From positions 1 to 55,275 of the forward strand of contig NZ_JAQVCH010000020.1 of NCBI RefSeq assembly GCF_028689845.1: DNA of 55,275 nt. The letters are read 5' to 3'. Under the pieces are notes generated by a model that made no database searches, had not been told where the DNA came from, and saw only the letters and a program-made list of their open reading frames with translations. Shown piece after piece: positions 10,226-19,172 of this stretch. The position numbers were made by a program, and so were the translations under genes. Origin of the DNA: Flavobacterium sp. GTDB taxonomy: Bacteria > Bacteroidota > Bacteroidia > Flavobacteriales > Flavobacteriaceae. Numbering within the stretch: position 1 is the stretch's first letter; each line of letters starts with the position of its first letter.

Positions 10226-12111
10226 TATTCTACTGGTTTTATGGTTAAGTCTTCATCGTAATACAAGATATAAATTCCTTTATTGGAATAACCCGTAGCT
10301 AATTTTTTCTCGTAATCAAATTTATTTTCAACACCTGCTGTTGCCGTATTTTCGATGGTTTCTTCAAATGAACTGGTTTGTGATAAACGTAAAAGGGTAT
10401 CAAAAACTAAATCAAAACCACGAATGGCATATTGATTTGGGTTCACGTTATTAATTTTTCTGTAATGACTTGCAAACAGAATAGATTCTGGTGTTTCTTT
10501 ATAATTTGTTACCGATGGAAAGATGAGATTTTGTTTTAGTATTTTTTGAAAAACTTCCGTTGTTTCAAACGTGTCATTCATATCCAAGGCCACCAAAGCT
10601 ACTTCATAGCCTTGTTCTTTAGCAATATTACATTGAGATAAGGCATTGAAAATCATACTTGTAGAAGCCGTTTCTAATAAAAAATAATTGGTTTTATTTC
10701 GAACTAATCTTGGCGTAATACTATCAGAAATTAATCCGCCTTTTTCATTTAAGGGAACAACATAAACATCCTTATGATTGGTTTCAATAAATTGTTTAGA
10801 AGAACTTTTCTTTTTATCAATCATCGCAATCATATTTCCTTTTTTGTTTCGAATAAAATCCAACATCGAATTCTTTACTAAATCACTTGAAGGCAACGAT
10901 TGATATAAATTAGGATAGGTTCGAGAAGTTTCCCGTAAGGGAGAAATAACCGGAACATTTGCATTTTGTAATAATTCGGCTGTTTTTTCAACATATTGTG
11001 GATAAAACGGACCAATAATGGCATCAGCATCTTCTAAACCTTTGTTTCGAACGATTGCTTCTACCGCCGATGAGCTTTTGGTTTCCTGTGAGTCATAAAT
11101 CTTAACTTTAAAATTTAATCCTATTGTTTTAGCTGAGTCGATGGCCATTAACGCACCAGAATAAAAATCTAAAGTCATATTTAAAAAACCATCACGTTTT
11201 AAACGAGCTTGTGTGGATAGTGTTGTGTCGCTTTCGATATTTGAAATATTAAAAGGCAATAACAGCACTAATTCTTTTTGTTCCGCCTTATAAATTGTTT
11301 TTTGCAAGTCTTTGATTTCTCTATTCTGACCTGTATTTAATGAGGCATTTAAAGGAACTCTTAAAACCATTCCTTCTTTCACTCCTTCTTTTAATTCGGG
11401 ATTTAAACGAATTAATTCTTCTGCATTCACTCTAAAAAGTTTTGTTAAACCATAAAGTGTTTCTTTTGGCTTTACTTCATAGGTTAGAAAATCATTAGCC
11501 GTTTTGTTTTCTGAAGGAAACGATTGATTTTTGACCTTATTCCCTAAATTAATAATCAAAGGATAACCAATAGTTAAACCATTTTTAGTTTCTGGATTCA
11601 ACATTTCCAATACTTCAACCGAAGTTTCATATTTTTTAGCAATACTAAACAAGGTTTCTTTTGGTTGAACTTCATGAATTAACGCTTGATTAGGTTTGAC
11701 TGGTGTCGCAATTGAAATAGGCTTTGAGGCCGTCAATTGAATAATCTGACCTATTTTTAAACCATCTTTTAATTCTGGATTCAGCTTTTCTAATTCTTGT
11801 ACAGAAATACTATATTGCTTAGAAATACCATACAACGTTTCTTTAGGCTGAACTTCATGCGTTTTTACAGAAGTGGTGCTGGTTGAAGCGATTATTGAAG
11901 ACGGAATAATCAAGACCGCATTTTCTTGAATTCCATTTTGTGCGTCCGGGTTTAACCGATAAATATCATAGGGAGTGACTTTATACTTTTGAGCAATTTG
12001 TGTAATAGTCTCTCCTTTTTGAACGGTATGTTTCTTTAAATTGTTGGGTTGAGCAAATACTATTTGTCCAATACTTAAAAAAACAAGAGCAATTTTAAAT
12101 CCTAAATTCAT
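10225..12111 (-). CDS. LysM-repeat protein with C-terminal periplasmic-binding (PBP1-like) domain
   Basis: The 628-residue protein has a signal peptide (FSIGQIVFAQ-type) and four LysM domains at about residues 26-70, 82-126, 143-188 and 208-251. Each has the core VqpkETLygIakkY...LeklNPelknGlkiG. From about 275 to the end there is a type 1 periplasmic-binding fold, recognisable by ADAIIGPFYPQYVEKTAELLQ, VPVISPLR and the late YAIRGFDLVFDTL block. LysM domains bind peptidoglycan. A wall-bound PBP1-like fold recalls LpoA, the outer-membrane activator of the synthase PBP1A, so a role in wall synthesis control is a plausible inference; automatic names such as amino acid ABC transporter substrate-binding protein are probably misleading. 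It is 25 nt after another LysM gene and coupled to OsmC. Confidence 0.88.
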   Translation of the reverse strand: MNLGFKIALVFLSIGQIVFAQPNNLKKHTVQKGETITQIAQKYKVTPYDIYRLNPDAQNGIQENAVLIIPSSIIASTSTTSVKTHEVQPKETLYGISKQYSISVQELEKLNPELKDGLKIGQIIQLTASKPISIATPVKPNQALIHEVQPKETLFSIAKKYETSVEVLEMLNPETKNGLTIGYPLIINLGNKVKNQSFPSENKTANDFLTYEVKPKETLYGLTKLFRVNAEELIRLNPELKEGVKEGMVLRVPLNASLNTGQNREIKDLQKTIYKAEQKELVLLLPFNISNIESDTTLSTQARLKRDGFLNMTLDFYSGALMAIDSAKTIGLNFKVKIYDSQETKSSSAVEAIVRNKGLEDADAIIGPFYPQYVEKTAELLQNANVPVISPLRETSRTYPNLYQSLPSSDLVKNSMLDFIRNKKGNMIAMIDKKKSSSKQFIETNHKDVYVVPLNEKGGLISDSITPRLVRNKTNYFLLETASTSMIFNALSQCNIAKEQGYEVALVALDMNDTFETTEVFQKILKQNLIFPSVTNYKETPESILFASHYRKINNVNPNQYAIRGFDLVFDTLLRLSQTSSFEETIENTATAGVENKFDYEKKLATGYSNKGIYILYYDEDLTIKPVE

Positions 12112-12136
12112 TTTTTGGGGCTGTTTTAAAAAACAG

Positions 12137-12883
12137 TTAGTTTGTTTTAATGGTGATTACTTGGCCAATTTGCAATCCGTTTTTTAATAGTTTTTCATTT
12201 TGTGACAGAATTTCATCCACGCTAACATTATACTTTTTAGACAAACCATATAAGGTTTCTTTTGGAGCAACTTTATGTTTAATTATTCCGCTAGTAGCTA
12301 TTTCTTTGGTAACAGGAGGAACTTTATTAGGAATTGATTCCTTATTAACCTTATTATTTGGTATACCAATAAGTATGCCATCTGGGATTTTTAATTTTTG
12401 ACCAGCTTGCAAATTATTTTTCATTAAAATGGTATTGGTACTTTTAAAATCATCTACCGTAACTTGATATAACTTTGACAATCCGTATAAAGTTTCACCA
12501 GGTTTTACTATATGAAATCCGCGGTTGGTCACTTTTTCTGGCTCTGGCATTTCACTTCTTTTTATTTCAGAAGAGGAAGCCACATGAACAACTTCTTTTG
12601 GTTCGCTATTCGTTACATATTTCTCAGGTTTGATTTCGATTTCAGTTCCTTTTTGAGGAGCATAAAAGGCAAGAACCATTCCTTCATTTATACCATCAAT
12701 CGCAAAACGGTTTGCCCGATAAATCTCTGCAGGATCAACGGCATATTTTTGAGCAATCGACAAAACGGTTTCTCCAGAAGCAACGTGATGGTTAATCTCG
12801 TTCATTCCTGGTTTAATTGTGGTTTGGGAAAAAGTGATTGGGGCGGCTAGCAATAAAATTGCAATGGACAAAAACTTTCTCAT
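12137..12883 (-). CDS. Secreted triple-LysM protein
   Basis: A 248-residue protein with signal peptide (LLLAAPITFSQ) and three LysM domains, at about residues 31-73 (VASGETVLSIAQKYAV), 122-167 (VKPGETLYGLSKLYQV) and 200-247 (VAPKETLYGLSKKYNV), separated by Pro/Lys/Glu-rich linkers. No catalytic domain is present, so it is a peptidoglycan-binding protein only. It is clearly related to the LysM half of the next gene (10225-12111), suggesting duplication. It starts 15 nt after guaA and must be read from the same message. Confidence 0.9.
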   Translation of the reverse strand: MRKFLSIAILLLAAPITFSQTTIKPGMNEINHHVASGETVLSIAQKYAVDPAEIYRANRFAIDGINEGMVLAFYAPQKGTEIEIKPEKYVTNSEPKEVVHVASSSEIKRSEMPEPEKVTNRGFHIVKPGETLYGLSKLYQVTVDDFKSTNTILMKNNLQAGQKLKIPDGILIGIPNNKVNKESIPNKVPPVTKEIATSGIIKHKVAPKETLYGLSKKYNVSVDEILSQNEKLLKNGLQIGQVITIKTN

Positions 12884-12898
12884 TAAAAAAAACTTAAA

Positions 12899-14428
12899 TT
12901 ATTCCCATTCTATAGTTGCTGGCGGTTTTGAACTAATGTCATAAACCACTCGGTTTACTCCTTTTACTTTATTGATAATTTCATTCGATATTATCATTAA
13001 AAATTCATACGGCAAATGCACCCAATCTGCGGTCATTCCGTCCGTAGATTCTACGGCCCGCAAGGCAATTACTTTTTCATAGGTACGTTCATCTCCCATT
13101 ACTCCTACGCTATTTACGGGTAGTAAGATGGCTCCTGCTTGCCACACTTTATCATAAAGGCCATGGGATTTTAAACCTTCAATAAAAATGGCATCAACTT
13201 CTTGCAATATACGAACTTTTTCTTTTGTGATATCACCTAAAATTCGAATCGATAATCCGGGTCCAGGGAAAGGGTGCCTACCCAATAATTCAGGATCAAT
13301 TCCAAGGGTAGCTCCTACTCTACGCACTTCGTCCTTGAATAACATTCGAAGTGGTTCTACAATTTTTAACTTCATATAATCGGGTAAACCGCCCACATTG
13401 TGATGCGATTTAATGGTTGCCGATGGTCCTTTTACAGAAATAGATTCGATAACATCAGGATAAATTGTTCCTTGTGCCAACCATTTGACTTCTTCAATTT
13501 GATGAGCTTCATCGTCAAAAACTTCAATAAAAACACGACCGATGGCTTTTCGTTTTGCTTCAGGTTCTTCAATTCCGGCCAATTGATCTAAAAACCGGTC
13601 TTCGGCATTAACGCCTTTTACGTTTAAACCCATTCCTTTGTATTGATCTAAAACACTTTGAAATTCATTTTTACGCAACAAACCGTTATTGACAAAAATA
13701 CAATACAAATTTTTTCCGATTGCTTGATGCAATAAAACAGCCGCAACAGTAGAATCTACTCCGCCTGAAAGTCCTAAAACGACTTTATCGTTTTGTAATT
13801 TTTCTTTTAATTCTGCTACAATTTCTTCGACAAAGGCATTGGGTGTAAAATTTTGAGGAACGGCTGCAATTTTAACTAAGAAATTTTCTAACATTTGTTT
13901 TCCATCCGTCGAATGATACACTTCGGGATGAAATTGAATGGCATAGGTTTTTTCACCGGCAATACGATACGCCGCATTTTCGACATCTTTGGTGCTCGCA
14001 ATTCGCACCCCGTTCGTCGGCAATTTTTTGATAGTATCGCTATGACTCATCCAAACTTGACTATGCAAATTAACCGCTTCAAAAAAAGTATCATTGGTAT
14101 CTATATAATTCAAATTGGTTCGACCATATTCTCTAATGGCAGAAGGAGCGACTTCGCCACCATCAAAATGTGCCAAATATTGAGCTCCATAACAAACAGC
14201 TAACAAAGGCATCTTTCCCCTAATTTGTGACAAATCAGGGTGTGGAGCATCCGCTGCACGAACAGAAAAAGGACTTCCCGAAAGGATAGTCGCTTTATAA
14301 CTCGATAAATCGCTTGGAATATTATAATAAGGAAAAATTTCGCAAAAAATATTTAATTCGCGAACGCGGCGTGCAATAAGTTGTGTGTATTGCGAGCCAA
14401 AATCTAAAATAAGTACGTTGTGTTGCAT
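12899..14428 (-). CDS. guaA: GMP synthase (glutamine-hydrolysing)
   Basis: GuaA aminates XMP to GMP using ATP and glutamine. The 509-residue protein has an N-terminal class I amidotransferase (nucleophile Cys79 in [11 protein letters not shown], His/Glu in [10 protein letters not shown]), a PP-loop ATP pyrophosphatase ([10 protein letters not shown]) and the C-terminal dimerization domain ending KPPATIEWE. The start is the ATG at 14428 ([13 protein letters not shown]); an in-frame TTG six bases further upstream lies within the apparent promoter element. It heads a tight run of five genes (guaA, two LysM genes, OsmC, DUF3820). Confidence 0.97.
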   Translation of the reverse strand: MQHNVLILDFGSQYTQLIARRVRELNIFCEIFPYYNIPSDLSSYKATILSGSPFSVRAADAPHPDLSQIRGKMPLLAVCYGAQYLAHFDGGEVAPSAIREYGRTNLNYIDTNDTFFEAVNLHSQVWMSHSDTIKKLPTNGVRIASTKDVENAAYRIAGEKTYAIQFHPEVYHSTDGKQMLENFLVKIAAVPQNFTPNAFVEEIVAELKEKLQNDKVVLGLSGGVDSTVAAVLLHQAIGKNLYCIFVNNGLLRKNEFQSVLDQYKGMGLNVKGVNAEDRFLDQLAGIEEPEAKRKAIGRVFIEVFDDEAHQIEEVKWLAQGTIYPDVIESISVKGPSATIKSHHNVGGLPDYMKLKIVEPLRMLFKDEVRRVGATLGIDPELLGRHPFPGPGLSIRILGDITKEKVRILQEVDAIFIEGLKSHGLYDKVWQAGAILLPVNSVGVMGDERTYEKVIALRAVESTDGMTADWVHLPYEFLMIISNEIINKVKGVNRVVYDISSKPPATIEWE

Positions 14429-14431
14429 GAG

Positions 14432-14459
14432 CAAAAATAGCGATATTCTTGAAAAGCAA
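14432..14459 (-). promoter_or_regulatory. guaA promoter, almost touching the start codon
   Basis: On the minus strand: TTG (14457-14459), a 17-nt spacer, TATTTTTG (14432-14439), then CTC and the ATG. If used, the transcript would be leaderless or nearly so. Confidence 0.55.
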
Positions 14460-14688
14460 AAAAGAAAAGCGGTAAAAAAAAATTAAATCGTTTCGTGTTC
14501 TAAAAAAGAGTGTCAGACTCTTCAGGAAATCCTAAATTCTTTCTCCATCGCGTTGAAAGTATTTTTAGCTATAGAACACCATTTAGCACGAAAAAACGTC
14601 ATTAACTTTAGAGTTTATACTCCATAAATAAATTAGGCAACCTTATTAACCGATGCGATAAATCCAATCGTTTTGGCCAACTTGAAGA

Positions 14689-15906
14689 CTAGATACCGAT
14701 TTCAACTTGAAAACGAACAAGCCAGTTATTTTTGGTCGTGCCGTCAAAATAATTCAGTTGATCATAAGTCAATTCTGTTTGAATTTTAAAGGAATGTTCC
14801 CAAATATATTTAGTAAAACCTAATGTATAAGTTTGTACATCTGGCGTAAAAGCCTGAATCTCAGGATTGACATTTTGAGTAGAAAACCGTCCGACCACTT
14901 CCATATTGTTCAAGAAAATATAACTCAACTGATAATCTAAACCTTCGCCAACAAATACATAGTTAAATTCGGTGGTATCTAAAGGATTTCGGGCAATCGG
15001 ATCATTTGCCATCCGATTCATATAGGCCGTCATAAAAGCCCAACCTTTGTATTTTAACATGGCATCGAGCAGAACCGATTCCATTGTTTTCTTTTCATAT
15101 AGTTCAAATCCAAGCTGTCCTTGCGTTAATCGAGCATTGACATTTCTATGAAAAACACCAGAAACCATTAATTTTGGTTTGGGTTCCCGTACAATATCAC
15201 CTTCAAAAAACGAACCATCTTTAGTAAAAGCACCTAGCGGATATAATTCTACTTTTCCCGTCACGGCAAACCCATTATCGGGTTCTTTGGTCACATTTCG
15301 GCCGTTTCCGGTACTTAACGCCGTTTTAATATTATAAGAAAATTGGTCATTTTGACTTTGCAAATAATATGCTTGCCAACCAAAATCACGGTCGATGTTA
15401 AATCGGGCGTTGTTAATAGAACGGTCGGTTAATTGCAATGCTCCAGAAGAGTTGATTCGCTGTCTATTTCCTGGTAATTTGGTTTGTCCGAATGCAAAAC
15501 TCCAATTCCGATTAGGACGATAAAAAACTACTGCATCACGAATTATATTAACGTTATCACCTTCTTGGACAGTTCCTATATCGCCCGGAGCAAAGGAAAG
15601 CTGAATTGCATATAAAAATTTTGGATTTCCAACATAACCATCAAAACGGAGGCGTAAACGGCGAATTTGTCCGTCATAAATTTCATCTCCTGCATCATTT
15701 TGTAAATACGTCATTCTGTTTTGCATCCGAAAACGGATATTAAATTGAAATAAACTATCCGGAGCAGTGAGTCCTAAACCCCTTCCAAAATTATAGTACG
15801 GTAACGAAGCTAATTTTATGTCATTGTCTTTTGTGCTAAACTTAATGTCTTGTGCCCAAAAAGAAAAAGAGGATAAAATAAAAAGGAAAAGAAAATATTT
15901 TTTCAT
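14689..15906 (-). CDS. Outer-membrane porin of the OprO/OprP (phosphate-selective porin) family
   Basis: A protein of about 405 residues with a signal peptide (MKKYFLFLFILSSFSFWAQ) and a 16-strand-type beta barrel. Alternating hydrophobic strands are visible (FNIRFRMQNRMTYL, IRRLRLRFDGYVGN, FLYAIQLSFAPG, WSFAFGQTKLPGNRQR), and the C-terminus closes on WLVRFQVEIGI. The early strand block plus QTKLPGNRQRINSSG is typical of OprO/P-like proteins in Flavobacteria. Actual selectivity for phosphate or pyrophosphate cannot be judged. I use the ATG at 15906, since a -7 element (TATTTTTG, 15927-15934) would start transcription just above; an in-frame ATG at 15918 is the alternative. Divergent from prmA. 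Confidence 0.85.
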   Translation of the reverse strand: MKKYFLFLFILSSFSFWAQDIKFSTKDNDIKLASLPYYNFGRGLGLTAPDSLFQFNIRFRMQNRMTYLQNDAGDEIYDGQIRRLRLRFDGYVGNPKFLYAIQLSFAPGDIGTVQEGDNVNIIRDAVVFYRPNRNWSFAFGQTKLPGNRQRINSSGALQLTDRSINNARFNIDRDFGWQAYYLQSQNDQFSYNIKTALSTGNGRNVTKEPDNGFAVTGKVELYPLGAFTKDGSFFEGDIVREPKPKLMVSGVFHRNVNARLTQGQLGFELYEKKTMESVLLDAMLKYKGWAFMTAYMNRMANDPIARNPLDTTEFNYVFVGEGLDYQLSYIFLNNMEVVGRFSTQNVNPEIQAFTPDVQTYTLGFTKYIWEHSFKIQTELTYDQLNYFDGTTKNNWLVRFQVEIGI

Positions 15907-15944
15907 TGTTTTGGTCATGTTGTTTACAAAAATAAATTATTTTT

Positions 15945-15972
15945 TTGCAATCTGAAAGGATTACTACCTTTG
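15945..15972 (+). promoter_or_regulatory. prmA-clpS promoter
   Basis: TTG (15945-15947), 17-nt spacer, TACCTTTG (15965-15972), 14 nt before the prmA ATG. It shares the short intergenic region with the divergent porin promoter. Confidence 0.65.
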
Positions 15973-15986
15973 TGAAAAAATAAATT

Positions 15987-16823
15987 ATGTCGAATACCTA
16001 TTTAGGATATCATTTTACGGTAGAACCCAAAGAGCTAGGATGTGAAATTTTAGTGGCCGAATTAGGACAAAAAGCGTTTGAAAGTTTTATCGAAACCGAT
16101 TTTGGCGTATCCGCTTTTGTACAAAAAGCATTATGGGACGAAACTATTTTAGAAGACATTTATATTTTGACTTCAGACGAATTCAAAATATCCTATACGG
16201 TGGAAGAAATTGAACAAGTGAATTGGAATGAAGAATGGGAAAAAAACTTTGAACCCATTGAAGTGGATGGGAAATGCCATGTTAGAGCTCCCTTTCATCC
16301 CAAAACAACAGCTCCATTTGATATTGTTATTGAGCCAAAAATGAGTTTTGGAACGGGTCACCATGAAACAACACACATGATGATTCAGCATTTGCTAGAA
16401 ACAGAGGTCACCAATAAAAAAACGCTTGACATGGGTTGCGGAACAGCCATTTTAGCCATTTTAGCAGAAATGAAAGGAGCAAAACCCATTGATGCCATTG
16501 ATATTGACGAATGGTGTTATTTGAATTCAATTGAAAATGCAGCTCGTAATAATTGTCATGAAATTTCCGTTTATGAAGGAGATGCTTCGCTTTTAGAGGG
16601 AAGAAAATATGACCTTATTATTGCGAATATTAACCGAAACATCCTTTTAAATGACTTGGCTATTTATGTGAGTTGCTTAAATGAAAAAGGTTTGTTATTT
16701 TTGAGTGGCTTTTATCGCGAAGATATTCCGGCTATCGATGCTTGTTGTGTTGAGTTAGGATTGAAATTAGAAAAAACCTTAGAACGAAATAATTGGGTTA
16801 GTTTAAAATATTCGAATAATTAG
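15987..16823 (+). CDS. prmA: Ribosomal protein L11 methyltransferase
   Basis: PrmA trimethylates ribosomal protein L11 at several amino groups using S-adenosylmethionine. The 278-residue protein has the N-terminal L11-recognition domain and the class I methyltransferase core: the entry motif FGTGHHETT, SAM motif I LDMGCGTAILAI, acidic motif II DAIDIDEW and the NPPY-like catalytic-loop counterpart IIANINRNIL. Methylation is dispensable in bacteria where it was tested. It is followed 10 nt later by clpS, likely in one transcript. Confidence 0.95.
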   Translation: MSNTYLGYHFTVEPKELGCEILVAELGQKAFESFIETDFGVSAFVQKALWDETILEDIYILTSDEFKISYTVEEIEQVNWNEEWEKNFEPIEVDGKCHVRAPFHPKTTAPFDIVIEPKMSFGTGHHETTHMMIQHLLETEVTNKKTLDMGCGTAILAILAEMKGAKPIDAIDIDEWCYLNSIENAARNNCHEISVYEGDASLLEGRKYDLIIANINRNILLNDLAIYVSCLNEKGLLFLSGFYREDIPAIDACCVELGLKLEKTLERNNWVSLKYSNN

Positions 16824-16833
16824 TTTAAAAATT

Positions 16834-17109
16834 ATGAGTACGATTGAAAAAGTAAAAGAAGCAGTTGCTGTAGAAGAACAAGTTGGAATTAACAATGAAA
16901 TTCTATTGTATAATGACGATGTGAATACGTTTGACCATGTTATTGACACCCTAATTCGCGTTTGTAATCACACGAGTGAACAAGCGGAACAATGTGCTAT
17001 TCTTGTTCATTACAAAGGAAAATGCACTGTTAAAACTGGTGTTTTTGACGAATTAAAACCACAATGCACCCAGCTTTTAGAAGCAGGTTTGAGTGCTGAA
17101 ATCATATAA
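16834..17109 (+). CDS. clpS: ATP-dependent Clp protease adaptor ClpS
   Basis: ClpS is the N-end-rule adaptor that delivers substrates with bulky N-terminal residues to ClpAP-type proteases. The 91-residue protein shows the core blocks LLYNDDVNTFDHVIDTL (N-degron pocket, Asn-Asp-Asp) and ILVHYKGKCTVKTG (the His-x-x-Gly patch that contacts the unfoldase). The flexible N-terminal arm (MSTIEKVKEAVAVEEQ) is present. It follows prmA by 10 nt. Flavobacteria use ClpC rather than ClpA as partner (general knowledge). Confidence 0.95.
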   Translation: MSTIEKVKEAVAVEEQVGINNEILLYNDDVNTFDHVIDTLIRVCNHTSEQAEQCAILVHYKGKCTVKTGVFDELKPQCTQLLEAGLSAEII

Positions 17110-17207
17110 AATAGCTTCAATTTTTAACCCGTTGTCAAGGATAAAAATGTAACTAATTGTAAAAAACAACCTAATTTAATACTATTGAAAAAAATTAAGA
17201 GTCACTG

Positions 17208-18479
17208 ATGGAAGAATACGGGAAAATACTTGTCATTGCTATGCCGATTTTTCTGCTCTTTATTATTATTGAAAAAATTTACGGGTATACAAAAGGCAAT
17301 GATACGGTACCATTAATGGATACCGTTTCTAGTTTAAGTTCGGGTTTAACCAATTCGGTTAAAGATGTCTTAGGCATTAGTATTTCAATTTTAACCTACG
17401 AATGGATGGTTTCCAAATGGGCTTTTTTTACCATTGAAAACACAATTCTCACCTATTTCATCGCTTTTTTTGTCATTGATTTTTATGGATATTGGTCGCA
17501 TCGATGGGCTCATCAAATTAATTTTTTTTGGAATAAACACGCTATTCACCACAGCAGTGAAGAATTCAATTTGCCTTGTGCTTTGCGGCAATCGATATCG
17601 TCCTTTGTAAATTTGTTTACGTTTTTATTATTGCCAGCTGCTCTGCTTGGCGTTCCAGCCACGGTGATTGCTATTGTACTACCGTTGCATTTGTTTTTGC
17701 AATTTTGGTACCATACGCAACACATTAAAAAGTTAGGTTTTTTAGAAAAAATAATTGTAACGCCTTCCCATCATCGGGTGCATCACGCTATTAATCCAGC
17801 TTATCTTGACAAAAATCACGGTCAGATATTTATTTTTTGGGATAAATGGTTCGGAACATTCCAAGAAGAATTGCCCGAAGTTCCTGCCGTTTATGGCATT
17901 ACAAGACCAGCTCAAACGTGGAATCCTATAAAAATAAATTTCCAGCATTTATGGCTGCTCATGCAAGATGCTTGGCGAGCACCAAGTTGGAAAGACAAAC
18001 TCCGCATTTGGTTTATGCCAACGGGTTGGCGACCTGAGGGTTTTGAAGAAAAATATCCCATTTTAAAAATTGAAGATGTTTACAATTTTGAAAAATACAA
18101 TCCGTATATGTCCAAAAAACGCCAAAATTGGGCTATTTTTCAACTGTTTGTCACGTTGGGATTTGTAAGTTTACTATTTGCCAATATTGCTACAATTGGC
18201 CTACCTAATCTCTTTCTTTATGGTTTGTTTATCTACCTAAGTATTTATAGTTTATCAGAATTAATGGACGGCAATTTAAATGTGCTTTATTGGGAAGGAA
18301 TTCGAGTGCTTTTTGCAGTCGGACTCTTATATTATTTTCAAAATTGGTTTGGATTATTTTCTAGTTCAAACGTGTTTGCTTTTCTTTTGATTGTTTATTT
18401 GATTGTCTCTTTTGGGATGACCTTCTATTTTGTTAATCGTGAAATTGCTAAAAACAAATCCATTCAATTTTCAAAATAA
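17208..18479 (+). CDS. Membrane fatty-acid-hydroxylase-superfamily protein resembling alkylglycerol monooxygenase
   Basis: A 423-residue multi-pass membrane protein with the di-iron eight-histidine motifs: H98-x3-H102, H111-x2-HH (114-115), H169/H172 and HH-x2-HH at 188-193. Automatic annotation would say sterol desaturase. The blocks around the histidines look much closer to animal alkylglycerol monooxygenase (AGMO/TMEM195), from memory: ALRQS, QFWYHT, GFLE, TPSHHRVHH, DKNHG...FWDKWFGTF, VYGITRP and NPIKINFQH. AGMO cleaves the O-alkyl bond of ether lipids and needs tetrahydrobiopterin. A C-terminal part with several more membrane helices follows. The stop codon directly abuts the start of a lysoplasmalogenase gene, which strongly supports a role in ether-lipid breakdown. 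No RNA signal was seen in the 98-nt gap after clpS. Confidence 0.85.
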   Translation: MEEYGKILVIAMPIFLLFIIIEKIYGYTKGNDTVPLMDTVSSLSSGLTNSVKDVLGISISILTYEWMVSKWAFFTIENTILTYFIAFFVIDFYGYWSHRWAHQINFFWNKHAIHHSSEEFNLPCALRQSISSFVNLFTFLLLPAALLGVPATVIAIVLPLHLFLQFWYHTQHIKKLGFLEKIIVTPSHHRVHHAINPAYLDKNHGQIFIFWDKWFGTFQEELPEVPAVYGITRPAQTWNPIKINFQHLWLLMQDAWRAPSWKDKLRIWFMPTGWRPEGFEEKYPILKIEDVYNFEKYNPYMSKKRQNWAIFQLFVTLGFVSLLFANIATIGLPNLFLYGLFIYLSIYSLSELMDGNLNVLYWEGIRVLFAVGLLYYFQNWFGLFSSSNVFAFLLIVYLIVSFGMTFYFVNREIAKNKSIQFSK

Positions 18480-19139
18480 ATGCCAAACAAATCCTATTTT
18501 CCATTTCTTAGTTTTGCGTTTCTCTATTTGATTTTTACATTATTTCAATGGGAAATATTGACGAGTTGGTTAAAGCCATTTTTGATACCGTTATTAGCCT
18601 TTGTCTTAATTAAAACAGCCACTTTTGAAGTAAAAAAAGCCTTGTGGTTCGCTTTATTATTCTCGTGGTTTGGAGATGTTTTGCTCCTATTTGTGACTAA
18701 AAACAGTCTGTTCTTCATCTTAGGATTAGTTTCATTTTTACTAGCTCACTTGGCTTATATTTATTTGTTTTTAAAACTTCAACCTCAAAAATCGAATCCT
18801 TTTAATCGTTATTTGGTTTTGATTGTGCTTTATCTTTTTAGTTTTCTCTACCTCTTATGGGATTCGTTACACGAGATGAAAATCCCCGTAATTGTTTATG
18901 CTTTAGTTATTTCAATAATGCTTTATGTCGTTATTCAATTGCATTTATCTACCAAACAAAAAGCGACACGAATTTTAGTTTGGGGAGCAATTTTCTTTGT
19001 TTTATCAGATAGTATTCTGGCTATAAACAAATTCTACACACCCATAAATTGGAGTTCCTTTTGGATTATGAGCACGTATTTAACCGCTCAGTTTTTACTC
19101 GTTTATGGAATTCTAGCACAAAAAAAAGACGCCAGTTAG
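18480..19139 (+). CDS. Lysoplasmalogenase, YhhN/TMEM86 family
   Basis: A 219-residue integral membrane protein with about eight helices and the YhhN signature residues: LKPFLIPLL near residue 31, FSWFGDVLLLF near 61-71, a His-containing helix FLLAHLAYIYLF, and the late acidic block FFVLSDSILAINKF. TMEM86/YhhN proteins hydrolyse the vinyl-ether bond of lysoplasmalogens to an aldehyde and a glycerophospho-head group. The ATG begins on the base after the TAA of the AGMO-like gene (TAAATG), with no room for a separate promoter, so the two are one translationally linked operon. The stop codon sits in the loop of the terminator hairpin. Confidence 0.9.
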   Translation: MPNKSYFPFLSFAFLYLIFTLFQWEILTSWLKPFLIPLLAFVLIKTATFEVKKALWFALLFSWFGDVLLLFVTKNSLFFILGLVSFLLAHLAYIYLFLKLQPQKSNPFNRYLVLIVLYLFSFLYLLWDSLHEMKIPVIVYALVISIMLYVVIQLHLSTKQKATRILVWGAIFFVLSDSILAINKFYTPINWSSFWIMSTYLTAQFLLVYGILAQKKDAS

Positions 19140-19151
19140 CGTCTTTAAATT
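19125..19151 (+). terminator. Terminator overlapping the end of the lysoplasmalogenase gene
   Basis: Stem AAAGACGC (19125-19132) / GCGTCTTT (19139-19146) with loop CAGTTA carrying most of the TAG stop, followed by an A/T-rich tract. The flanking A7 and T runs may also let it serve the convergent gene at 19173. Confidence 0.8.
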
Positions 19152-19172
19152 TTTATTTATTCTGAAATGCTT

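Noticed and set aside
10225..12111. Amino-acid ABC transporter substrate-binding protein
   Set aside because: No permease or ATPase genes nearby, and four LysM domains indicate wall binding.
14506..14522. Hairpin AAGAGT/ACTCTT downstream of the porin and upstream of guaA
   Set aside because: Only six base pairs, with no T tract; it does not terminate either neighbour convincingly.
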